Assembly (NCBI GenBank): GCA_003535475.1
Contig: DOHC01000080.1
Span: 1-5,120 of the forward strand
Source of the DNA: Nitrospiraceae bacterium
GTDB taxonomy: Bacteria > Nitrospirota > Thermodesulfovibrionia > Thermodesulfovibrionales > UBA1546
Direction: 5' to 3'
DNA: 5,120 nucleotides
Under the pieces are notes generated by a model that was not told the origin of the DNA, searched no databases, and was given only the letters and a program-made list of their open reading frames with translations. This document shows, in pieces, positions 1-5,120 of this stretch (positions within the stretch are counted from its first letter, which is position 1; every line of letters starts with the position of its first letter). The position numbers were made by a program, and so were the translations under genes.

Positions 1-1
1 T

Positions 2-712
2 CAGCAGCGGGATAAGGATTACGGCGTTCTTATGAAAAACATGGAGGAGCTTGAAAGAAAAGTCAGCAGCGTAAGAAAAGGGGGAGGAACTCAGAATAAT
101 AAAAAACTGGCGGATCAGATGACCAGAATCGGGAAAGAATTTGAAGGGATACGGGCGGTGGATTTCTTTTCTTCAAAGGCAGGAGAAAATCTTAAAAAGA
201 ATATAAAGGAATTGGAGTCAGGGCTTAAGGGAATTTCGGGGGCAGGCGCAAAAGAACAGAAGATTACACTTGCACAAAAGCGGGCAGAGGAATACCAGAA
301 CATGACATGGGTTACACGGAAGAGACCGTTTGTTGACAGGATGGCATCAGCATGGCTGATTAAGAAGTTCATAGACAAAAAAGCTGTCTTTAACTTTATG
401 AACGAAAGAGACATGGAAAATTTAGCCGAAGGAACTGTAGCCTTTGATGTAAGAGGAGGAGAATTTACGCACTTCGGCGACATGTGCACTTTTGAGACGC
501 TTGTAAAGTCATTCGGCATTAAGGATAAGGCGGTTAAAAAGATAGCCGAGATTATCCACGAACTTGACGTCAAGGATGAAAAATTTAAGGCTGATGAAGC
601 AAGGGGAATAGAAGGGCTTCTCAGCGGCATAAGAAAAACAGCAAAGAGCGATGCAGAGGCCTTGGAAAAGGGGATGGAAGTATTTGATATGCTTTACGCA
701 TCAAAAACTTAA
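2..712 (+). CDS. chrB: Chromate resistance protein ChrB, 3' part (5' end outside window)
   Basis: The frame is open from the first bases of the window, so the gene begins upstream. The ATG at 32 has no Shine-Dalgarno and lies inside the helical end of the usual ChrB N-terminal domain, so it is probably not the start. Of the 236 residues visible, about 1-100 are charged, helical linker. Residues 103-236 are the ChrB C-terminal domain (PF09828 type): WVTRKRPFVDRMASAWLIKK at 103-122, FDVRGGEFTHFGDMCTF at 148-164, and the closing FDMLYA. ChrB proteins accompany the chromate efflux pump ChrA and have been described as chromate-responsive regulators; no chrA is visible here. An ATG at 302, directly before WVTRKR, could give a stand-alone C-terminal domain, but its ribosome site is poor. 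The next gene begins 17 bp downstream, so an operon is likely. The family call is strong; a role in chromate response is inferred from the family. Confidence 0.85.
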   Translation, partial: QQRDKDYGVLMKNMEELERKVSSVRKGGGTQNNKKLADQMTRIGKEFEGIRAVDFFSSKAGENLKKNIKELESGLKGISGAGAKEQKITLAQKRAEEYQNMTWVTRKRPFVDRMASAWLIKKFIDKKAVFNFMNERDMENLAEGTVAFDVRGGEFTHFGDMCTFETLVKSFGIKDKAVKKIAEIIHELDVKDEKFKADEARGIEGLLSGIRKTAKSDAEALEKGMEVFDMLYASKT

Positions 713-717
713 CTTAA

Positions 718-724
718 AAGGAGG
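718..724 (+). promoter_or_regulatory. Strong ribosome binding site for the 94-residue ORF
   Basis: AAGGAGG lies 5 nt before the ATG at 730. It fixes this start and marks the ORF as a translated gene in the cluster. Confidence 0.8.
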
Positions 725-729
725 ACACA

Positions 730-1014
730 ATGCCACCCACCGATGTACATATTAAGGCAAGTATTGAGAGGACAGGCAAAGAGTATAAAGAGGTTCATGA
801 GTGGATAGACCTTGACCCTGAAAAAAAGGCTGAAAGGCACGACATTACCAAGATTTATGAATATGGCAAGATGTTCGAGGAGAAATACGGCAAGGAAGGA
901 TTGCAGGAATACATCCAGCACATTCACGACGATGTAAAAACAAAGTTTGAGCATGTTCAGCATGATTTAGAGAAGGCGATTGCAGAGACTCTTGCATATT
1001 TTGGAGTTAAATAG
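730..1014 (+). CDS. Conserved-looking small His-rich protein of unknown function
   Basis: I do not recognise this 94-residue protein. It is soluble, highly charged and predicted helical, with no signal peptide or membrane segment. Histidines are unusually frequent and recur in short acidic or polar settings: VHEWIDLD near residue 23, ERHDI near 36, QHIHDDV at 63-69 and EHVQHDL at 74-80. This could mean metal binding or a four-helix arrangement, but no family motif establishes it. The H-x-W-x-D followed by R-H pattern faintly recalls DUF6915-type proteins; that is a guess. The start is set by an ideal AAGGAGG five bases upstream. The gene lies 17 bp after the chrB-like gene and 13 bp before the HD-domain gene, so it is almost certainly co-transcribed with both. 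That it is a real gene is well supported; its function is unknown. Confidence 0.8.
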   Translation: MPPTDVHIKASIERTGKEYKEVHEWIDLDPEKKAERHDITKIYEYGKMFEEKYGKEGLQEYIQHIHDDVKTKFEHVQHDLEKAIAETLAYFGVK

Positions 1015-1015
1015 T

Positions 1016-1022
1016 AAGGAGG
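1016..1022 (+). promoter_or_regulatory. Ribosome binding site deciding the HD-protein start
   Basis: AAGGAGG lies 5 nt before the ATG at 1028. It argues against the in-frame ATG at 980, which would lie inside the preceding gene and has no such site. Confidence 0.8.
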
Positions 1023-1027
1023 AGAGT

Positions 1028-1576
1028 ATGCGCTATAAAATTCGGGATTCGGATATAGATATTCTCAGAAAGACAGGAATGTCGGAAGACGATATAAAAC
1101 ATTGCGTTAAGGTAGCTGAAAAGGCATTGGAGATTGCAGGACGCGCTAAAGCGAATGTAGACATGGAACTCATAGGCAGAGGCGCACTTTTTCACGACCT
1201 CGGCAAGGCAAAGACGCATGAAATTGAACACGGCAATATCGGCGCAGAACTTGGGGAAAAGCTCGGATTGCCTCAAGCCATAACAGATATTATGGAGAAG
1301 CATATCAGAGGCGGGCTTACAGAAGAAGAGGCAAGGGAACTCGGACTGCCTGTAAAAGACTATGCCTTGAAAGCGCTTGAAGAAAGGATAGTCATTTATG
1401 CGGACAGGCTCGTAGATATAATCACTGATGGGATTGTTGAAATCAAATCAGAATCAGAGGCAGAAACGAGATTCGAGGACATACTGAAAACATATCCAAA
1501 ATACGGGAAGAACGAAAAGACCCTGATGCGGTATCTCGGATACCATTCAGAGATTCAGGGATTAATGAAAGAATAA
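1028..1576 (+). CDS. HD-domain phosphohydrolase (TIGR00295-like)
   Basis: A 182-residue soluble HD-superfamily metal-dependent phosphohydrolase. The metal-binding set is visible: H25 in the first helix, the H56-D57 doublet in GALFHDLGKAKTH, further His at 64, 68 and 92, and D126 in IVIYADRLVD. The segment KHIRGGLTEEEARELGLP at 91-108 resembles the TIGR00295 group, in which a His-Ile-x-x-Gly-(Leu/Ile)-Thr stretch precedes an EEA-x-x-LGLP turn. HD enzymes hydrolyse phosphomonoesters or nucleotides; the substrate of this group is not known to me. I chose the ATG at 1028 because of its perfectly spaced AAGGAGG. The gene follows the 94-residue ORF by 13 bp and is probably the third gene of the chrB cluster. 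The fold call is strong; the subgroup is moderately sure. Confidence 0.88.
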   Translation: MRYKIRDSDIDILRKTGMSEDDIKHCVKVAEKALEIAGRAKANVDMELIGRGALFHDLGKAKTHEIEHGNIGAELGEKLGLPQAITDIMEKHIRGGLTEEEARELGLPVKDYALKALEERIVIYADRLVDIITDGIVEIKSESEAETRFEDILKTYPKYGKNEKTLMRYLGYHSEIQGLMKE

Positions 1577-1615
1577 ATAACCCGGCACTGCCTAAGGCAA
1601 GACATACTAAACAAA

Positions 1616-2815
1616 ATGAGATCAAGCCCATTCATACTTCTCTGCACAACAGGGCTTTTTGCCATATTCAGTTCAACAATATCCAAAAGCCCTATACTGC
1701 CCATGTTTGCATCTCACTTAGGCGCAGATCCATCAGGCATAGGAATGGTTGCATCAGTATCTGCGTTCACAGGGATAATTGCAAGCATTCCTGCAGGGAT
1801 GCTATCCGACAGGGTCGGGAGAAAAAGAATGCTTATCTTTTCAGCGATAGTGTTTTCCACAGCGCCTTTCCTGTATCTCATTGTTTCAAACATCTGGCAG
1901 CTTGCTGTAATAAGGTTTTATCACGGACTTGCAACAGCCATCTTCATACCTGTTTCTATGGCAATGGTCTCCGACCTTTTCCATACAGAAAGGGGAGAAA
2001 AAATAGGATGGTTTTCAACAGCTACACTTGCAGGCAGGTTCATGGCGCCAGTAATAGGTGGCAGCATAATAGGCGCAATGGTATTCAATCCATTACTCAG
2101 CTACAAGACTGTCTATCTTGTTTGCGGAGTGTCGGGAATAATCACAATGGCATTTGCATTGAGACTCCCAAAAACAGCAAAGAAGCAGGCTGGCAGCATG
2201 CCACTGAGAGAGACGCTGAAGTCGTTCAGGGAGGTAATAACCGCAAGAGGTATTTTAATCACGAGCGCTGTCGAGGCGTCCATACTATTTGCATACGGAA
2301 CATTTGAGACATTCCTTCCTCTTTATTCTATAAATGCAGGCCTGAGCGCCTATGAAATAGGAATATTCCTTTCAGCACAGGTGATAACGCTTGCCCTCGC
2401 AAAACCTGTAATGGGAAGGTTTTCTGACAGGCATGGAAGACAGCCTCAGATTTTCACTGGTGCAATAATCGGAGCAATCTGCATCGGGAGCTTTGCATTT
2501 TTTAAGACATTTTTCCCGCTTCTTATTTTAAGCATTCTCTTTGGTTTAAGCCTCTCAATAGTCACATCCGCCACATCCGCATTCATTGCAGACCTGAGCA
2601 GGAAAGAGACGCACGGCGCTGCAATGGGAATCCTTGGCTCTATAATGGACATAGGACACACAACCGGGCCGCTGGTTTCAGGCATTGTCGCTTATTATTT
2701 TGGTTACGGCGTGTCTTTTTCAGGATCTGCGTTAGTGCTTGTGACAGCAGCTATCGTATTCCGTCTTTCTGTTATGAGACAGAAAAAGGGCGCTTCTGGC
2801 GCAAAGCAATTTTAA
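1616..2815 (+). CDS. MFS transporter, 12-TM drug/metabolite exporter type
   Basis: This 399-residue inner-membrane protein has about twelve hydrophobic segments, roughly at 6-28, 42-62, 72-92, 96-118, 133-155, 164-183, 211-235, 245-265, 277-297, 300-325, 335-360 and 366-386. The MFS signature loop between TM2 and TM3 is GMLSDRVGRKR (61-71), with its second-half copy GRFSDRHGR (267-275) between TM8 and TM9. A motif-C-like GRFMAPVIGG (140-149) in TM5 is typical of proton-driven exporters of the DHA1 group. A basic loop (186-205) links the two halves. The substrate cannot be read from the sequence. The start is forced: the in-frame stop at 1574-1576 is also the stop of the HD gene, and no other start codon lies between it and 1616. 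No Shine-Dalgarno is seen. The gene lies 39 bp after the HD gene, so it may be the distal gene of that operon or have its own start. Confidence 0.9.
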   Translation: MRSSPFILLCTTGLFAIFSSTISKSPILPMFASHLGADPSGIGMVASVSAFTGIIASIPAGMLSDRVGRKRMLIFSAIVFSTAPFLYLIVSNIWQLAVIRFYHGLATAIFIPVSMAMVSDLFHTERGEKIGWFSTATLAGRFMAPVIGGSIIGAMVFNPLLSYKTVYLVCGVSGIITMAFALRLPKTAKKQAGSMPLRETLKSFREVITARGILITSAVEASILFAYGTFETFLPLYSINAGLSAYEIGIFLSAQVITLALAKPVMGRFSDRHGRQPQIFTGAIIGAICIGSFAFFKTFFPLLILSILFGLSLSIVTSATSAFIADLSRKETHGAAMGILGSIMDIGHTTGPLVSGIVAYYFGYGVSFSGSALVLVTAAIVFRLSVMRQKKGASGAKQF

Positions 2816-2851
2816 GTGAAATGTAGGTTCACCGTCGGTATTTGTGGTGAA
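2816..2851. repeat. Overlapping inverted repeats in a convergent intergenic region
   Basis: Three arms share one partner. GTGAA (2816-2820) can pair with TTCAC (2828-2832), and TTCACC (2828-2833) can pair with GGTGAA (2846-2851). The two hairpins exclude each other. Neither is followed by a T tract on either strand, so this is not a classical terminator. Stems are only 5-6 bp and could be chance. Confidence 0.3.
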
Positions 2852-2862
2852 TGTTAAATGGA

Positions 2863-2890
2863 AAGCGCATAATTAACGCTTATCTGTTTT
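2863..2890 (+). terminator. Possible weak terminator after the MFS gene
   Basis: AAGCG (2863-2867) and CGCTT (2877-2881) can form a 5-bp stem with a 9-nt loop, followed after four bases by TTTTT (2886-2890). The stem is short and the T tract overlaps the 3' end of the opposing HEAT-repeat gene. Position after a convergent gene pair is the main support. Confidence 0.25.
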
Positions 2891-3287
2891 TAATATCCTC
2901 AACTGCTTCTTTTGCAATGAGCCTTACATCTTCACTTTTGTCATTGTTTGCTGTTGCTTCAAGCATAGGGATAGATTCCTTATGTCCTATAATGCCGAGG
3001 AGATAAGCGGCATCGCCTCTTACTACAGGTTTGGGATTTTTTAGTTGTGACAGGATATCAGGTACAGACTTGTGAATATTTTCCGGATCTTCTTTCTTCA
3101 GGGTCTCCACCAGTGCAGACATGCCGAGCCTCACCCTCACTCTTTCATCTGTCATGAGTTCTCCGACTAAAAAATAGAGAGAGTTGTCATACTTGAACAT
3201 GTCAATGATGTTTTCAAGAAACCCGTTCTCCATATAATCAGCAATCATCTGTCTTAGTTCAGAGGGCTCTATTTTTATTTCACTCAT
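2880..3287 (-). CDS. Small HEAT-repeat protein
   Basis: A 135-residue soluble, all-helical protein. The clearest HEAT units are about 74-100 (SVPDILSQLKNPKPVVRGDA then AYLLGIIG) and 104-133 (SIPMLEATANNDKSEDVRLI then AKEAVEDI). Both show the Pro, Asp, Val-Arg and Ala positions of PBS-lyase/HEAT_2-type repeats. A degenerate unit lies at about 45-65 (DERVRVRLGMSALVETL). The first 40 residues are helical and lack repeat character. Such proteins are scaffolds for protein-protein contact, and no catalytic residues are seen; the partner is unknown. The gene converges on the MFS gene (64 bp between stop codons) and diverges from the zincin gene (119 bp), so it is probably transcribed alone. The ATG at 3287 has no Shine-Dalgarno: the bases just before it are pyrimidine-rich (TCCCCT). 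Fold call strong, function unknown. Confidence 0.82.
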   Translation of the reverse strand: MSEIKIEPSELRQMIADYMENGFLENIIDMFKYDNSLYFLVGELMTDERVRVRLGMSALVETLKKEDPENIHKSVPDILSQLKNPKPVVRGDAAYLLGIIGHKESIPMLEATANNDKSEDVRLIAKEAVEDIKNR

Positions 3288-3406
3288 AGGGGATATGATA
3301 CCAGAAATTGTTTTGTATAAATGTACGACATTAAAGGTTGATAAGAGATGCGGAGAAGACGCCTATTTTATCAATCAACTTCTACAGTATTTTTGTAAAA
3401 TAAGGT
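3288..3406. promoter_or_regulatory. Divergent intergenic region with short repeats
   Basis: This 119-bp AT-rich spacer must hold the start signals of both the HEAT-protein gene and the zincin gene. It has near-identical decamers TTTTGTATAA (3311-3320) and TTTTGTAAAA (3391-3400), and an imperfect inverted pair GTTGATAA (3337-3344) and TTATCAATCAAC (3368-3379). TATAAA (3316-3321, + strand) is a possible -10 for the zincin gene. No clear -35/-10 pair stands out on either strand. Confidence 0.35.
3295..3300 (-). promoter_or_regulatory. Candidate -10 element just before the HEAT-protein ATG
   Basis: On the - strand TATCAT (5 of 6 to TATAAT) ends 7 nt before the ATG. Transcription from it would begin within a base or so of the start codon, which would fit the absence of a Shine-Dalgarno. 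No convincing -35 element is seen at 16-18 bp. Confidence 0.3.
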
Positions 3407-3784
3407 ATGGCTTTCAGGGTAAACAGGGAGCGATTCAGAGAGCTTGCAGAAAGGGCTCTTGAAAGATTGCCTGAAGATTACAGAAAATATTTCCTGAATA
3501 TTACGATCGCCGTAGAGGATTATCCATGCAGGGAAGATGCAGAAAGATTGAACTTAAAGAGAAATCGCCTGCTCGGGCTCTACAGCGGAGTTCCCCATGC
3601 GGATAAGGAAGGGTTTTTTACCATTCCTTATCCGCTGCCTGACAGGATAATCCTTTATCAGAGGAACATCGAAGACATATGCTCAACGGAAGAGGAGCTT
3701 GTTGAACAGATTTGGAAGACACTCATCCACGAAGTCGGCCACTACTTCGGACTTTCAGAGAAGGATATGGGAAAATACGAATGA
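3407..3784 (+). CDS. Minimal zincin-like metallopeptidase family protein (PF06262 type)
   Basis: A 125-residue cytoplasmic protein that matches the short single-domain zincins along its whole length. It begins with FRVNRERFRELAERALERLP, has a central LLGLYSGVP (55-63) and PDRIILYQRNIEDIC (78-92), and ends with the zinc site. The HEXXH motif is HEVGH at 108-112, and Glu118 occupies the HEXXHxxGxx(D/E) third-ligand position. The fold is intact and the length is normal for the family. Peptidase activity is widely assumed for this family but the substrate is unknown. The start is unambiguous, since an in-frame TAA lies at 3401-3403. The only purine run, AAGG at 3402-3405, is one base from the ATG and too close to act as a normal ribosome site. 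The cysE-cysS frame starts 81 bp downstream with its own promoter. Confidence 0.88.
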   Translation: MAFRVNRERFRELAERALERLPEDYRKYFLNITIAVEDYPCREDAERLNLKRNRLLGLYSGVPHADKEGFFTIPYPLPDRIILYQRNIEDICSTEEELVEQIWKTLIHEVGHYFGLSEKDMGKYE

Positions 3785-3826
3785 AGACTATTTTGTTTTA
3801 TTGCAGATTGCTCTCTATGAATCATC

Positions 3827-3857
3827 TTTAAAGCAAATAATGTTTTTATTGTATAAT
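3827..3857 (+). promoter_or_regulatory. Promoter of the cysE-cysS frame, near-leaderless
   Basis: A perfect -10, TATAAT, lies at 3852-3857. A weak -35, TTTAAA (3827-3832, 4 of 6), is 19 bp upstream. By normal spacing transcription starts at about 3864-3866, at or just before the ATG at 3866. An in-frame TAA at 3854-3856 forbids an earlier start and no Shine-Dalgarno is present. Confidence 0.6.
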
Positions 3858-3865
3858 ACGTATCC

Positions 3866-5120
3866 ATGGGCTTGTGGGGAGATATAAGGCAAGATTTTAA
3901 GGCTGTTTTCGAGAAAGACCCTGCAGCAAAAAACAGCCTTGAGGTGATGTTCGCCTATCCGGGTTTCCACGCAATACTCCTTCACAGGATAAACCATATG
4001 CTCTGGACCCTCCGCATCCCTGTAATCCCGCGATTCCTCTCACACATAGTAAGGCTTTTTACAGGCATTGAGATACATCCTGCGGCAAAGATAGGCCCAG
4101 GCCTTTTCATTGACCACGGCATGGGTGTTGTGATTGGAGAGACAACAGAAATCGGGGAAAATGTTCTTCTGTATCAGGGGGTGACATTAGGCGGAACCGG
4201 AAAAGAAAAAGGCAAAAGGCATCCCACGCTTGGCAATAACGTTACCGTCGGCGCAGGCGCAAAAATACTCGGTGCGATAAAGATAGGAGACAACTCGATA
4301 ATAGGGGCAAACTCCGTGATACTTAAAAATGTGCCTGATAATTCCATCTCCGTCGGAGTGCCCGGAAGGGTGACAAGAAAGAAAGTTATAAGGATGACTA
4401 CAGAAGAAGGGCTTGTTGAGTTTTATGACTATTTCCCAGACCCTCTTTCAGAAAAACTGAAGGAACTGGAATCACACGTTGATGCCCTTACAAAGAAGAT
4501 GGATGCAATAGAGAAGGCTCAGAAGACAGGAGGAAAGATGAAGGTCTATAACACTCTCACAGCGGAAAAAGAAGACTTTATCCCTCTGAATAAAGACAGG
4601 GTGAATATGTATGTATGCGGCGTCACTGTTTATGACAGCTGCCATATTGGACACGCAAGAAGCGCAATAGTGTTTGATGTTATCCAGAGATACCTCAGGC
4701 ACAGGGGTTTTAATGTGACATTCGTAAGGAATTTCACTGATATTGACGACAAGATAATCAACAGGGCAAATAAAGAGGGAATTCCGTGGAATGAGGTTGC
4801 AAGGAAATACACTGAAGAATTCTACAGCGACATGGACAGCCTCGGGGTTGCGCGCGCTGACATAGAGCCCAAGGCTACAGAGCATATTAAAGAGATGATA
4901 GAGATTGTAAAGGGGCTTATAGATAAAGGATATGCCTACGAGAGGGACGGAAGCGTCTATTTTGAGGTAAATAAATTTCCTGAATACGGGAAGCTGTCAA
5001 AGAGAGACAAGGAAGATATGATGGCAGGCGCAAGGGTTGAGGTGGATGAAAGAAAAAAAGATCCTATGGACTTTGCGCTCTGGAAGGCATCAAAAGAAGG
5101 CGAGCCTTTCTGGGAAAGCC
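3866..5120 (+). CDS. cysE-cysS: Serine O-acetyltransferase / cysteinyl-tRNA synthetase in-frame fusion (3' end outside window)
   Basis: I translated every codon from 3866 to 5119 and found no stop. Residues 1-224 are a complete short-type (B. subtilis-like) serine acetyltransferase, which makes O-acetylserine from serine and acetyl-CoA. The N-terminal helices start [20 protein letters not shown], and the left-handed beta-helix hexapeptides follow. [10 protein letters not shown] (68-77) has Glu69 where E. coli has Asp143, FIDHG has His84 (E. coli His158), [12 protein letters not shown] has His119 (E. coli His193), and VGVPGRV ends the core. A coiled-coil-like tail (about 192-219) and a short linker, QKTGGK, follow. 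Residues 225-418 are the start of CysS, which charges tRNA-Cys: zinc ligand Cys in [14 protein letters not shown] at CysS positions 36-39, FTDIDDKI at 66-73, and DPMDFALWK. The second zinc-site Cys and KMSKS lie beyond the window. The ATG at 3866 is forced by an in-frame TAA nine bases upstream. Separate adjacent cysE and cysS genes are known, as in the Bacillus gltX-cysE-cysS operon. A base error or recent frameshift near 4512-4538 remains possible. Confidence 0.85.
   Translation, partial: MGLWGDIRQDFKAVFEKDPAAKNSLEVMFAYPGFHAILLHRINHMLWTLRIPVIPRFLSHIVRLFTGIEIHPAAKIGPGLFIDHGMGVVIGETTEIGENVLLYQGVTLGGTGKEKGKRHPTLGNNVTVGAGAKILGAIKIGDNSIIGANSVILKNVPDNSISVGVPGRVTRKKVIRMTTEEGLVEFYDYFPDPLSEKLKELESHVDALTKKMDAIEKAQKTGGKMKVYNTLTAEKEDFIPLNKDRVNMYVCGVTVYDSCHIGHARSAIVFDVIQRYLRHRGFNVTFVRNFTDIDDKIINRANKEGIPWNEVARKYTEEFYSDMDSLGVARADIEPKATEHIKEMIEIVKGLIDKGYAYERDGSVYFEVNKFPEYGKLSKRDKEDMMAGARVEVDERKKDPMDFALWKASKEGEPFWES
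4528..4533 (+). promoter_or_regulatory. Internal Shine-Dalgarno before the CysS methionine
   Basis: AGGAGG lies 4 nt before the ATG at 4538, inside the continuous cysE-cysS frame. It is as strong as the sites of the chrB cluster, while the true start of this frame has none. It suggests that CysS is also, or mainly, initiated here. Confidence 0.7.
4538..5120 (+). CDS. cysS: Cysteinyl-tRNA synthetase, alternative internal start (3' end outside window)
   Basis: This is the same frame as the fusion, listed separately because a stand-alone CysS could begin here. The methionine opens [14 protein letters not shown], which is where family members normally start (short basic MxxYNT opening). 194 residues are visible, covering the first half of the Rossmann catalytic domain: zinc-binding Cys27, HIGH 36-39 for ATP binding, and the TDIDDKI segment. 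The sequence stops soon after [17 protein letters not shown], before the remaining zinc ligands, KMSKS and the anticodon-binding domain. It acts in the cytoplasm, joining cysteine to tRNA-Cys. Whether it is made free, as a fusion, or both cannot be decided from DNA alone. Confidence 0.8.
   Translation, partial: MKVYNTLTAEKEDFIPLNKDRVNMYVCGVTVYDSCHIGHARSAIVFDVIQRYLRHRGFNVTFVRNFTDIDDKIINRANKEGIPWNEVARKYTEEFYSDMDSLGVARADIEPKATEHIKEMIEIVKGLIDKGYAYERDGSVYFEVNKFPEYGKLSKRDKEDMMAGARVEVDERKKDPMDFALWKASKEGEPFWES

Noticed and set aside
115..630. Long antisense open frame (171 codons) opposite chrB
   Set aside because: It is Ser-rich and Phe-rich low-quality translation, has no ribosome site and lies opposite a clearly conserved domain.
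980..1027. Earlier ATG at 980 for the HD-domain protein
   Set aside because: It lies inside the preceding gene, has no ribosome site, and adds 16 residues unlike the family; the ATG at 1028 has an ideal AAGGAGG.
1577..1615. TGCC-TAA-GGCA palindrome (1589-1599) between the HD and MFS genes as a terminator or operator
   Set aside because: A four-base arm with a three-base loop and no T tract is too small to support either role.
2008..2307. Open frame inside the MFS gene in another phase
   Set aside because: The MFS frame has clear transmembrane segments and motif A; this one has neither structure nor start signals.
3699..3887. Small + strand open frame across the end of the zincin gene
   Set aside because: It is another frame of the zincin gene running into the cysE promoter, and has no ribosome site or family features.
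4472..4885. Antisense open frames opposite the CysE-CysS joint and the CysS start
   Set aside because: They are antisense to conserved HIGH-motif coding sequence and show no recognisable protein.

Overview
The window looks like ordinary chromosomal DNA from a bacterium of moderate GC content. Codon use favours ATA for Ile and AGG/AGA for Arg. The short serine acetyltransferase, the minimal zincin and the HD protein would suit an anaerobic or groundwater lineage such as Nitrospirota or a deltaproteobacterial relative. That placement is an impression from protein style, not something the sequence proves. I see no tRNA, rRNA, insertion sequence or CRISPR array.

Left part (1-1576, + strand): a tight three-gene cluster. 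It holds the 3' part of a ChrB-type chromate resistance protein that enters from the left edge, an unrecognised 94-residue His-rich protein, and a 182-residue HD-domain phosphohydrolase. Spacers are 13-17 bp, and the second and third genes each have a strong AAGGAGG ribosome binding site 5 nt before the ATG. This is most likely one operon whose promoter, and any chrA partner, lie upstream of the window. A 12-TM MFS exporter (1616-2815) follows 39 bp later and may be its last gene.

Middle (2816-3784): a small HEAT-repeat protein on the - strand converges on the MFS gene and diverges from a 125-residue HEXXH zincin of the PF06262 type. The two short intergenic regions hold small inverted repeats and weak promoter-like hexamers.

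Right part (3866-5120, + strand): the most notable item. One uninterrupted reading frame starts with a complete short-type serine O-acetyltransferase (CysE, 224 residues) and continues without a stop into cysteinyl-tRNA synthetase (CysS; first 194 residues before the window ends). The join falls where a normal CysE ends and a normal CysS starts. A strong Shine-Dalgarno sequence sits inside the frame directly before the CysS methionine. The locus could therefore make a CysE-CysS fusion, free CysS by internal initiation, or both. Upstream is a perfect TATAAT 8 nt before the CysE ATG and no Shine-Dalgarno, so this mRNA is probably leaderless or nearly so. The fusion would physically link the first committed step of cysteine synthesis to the charging of tRNA-Cys.
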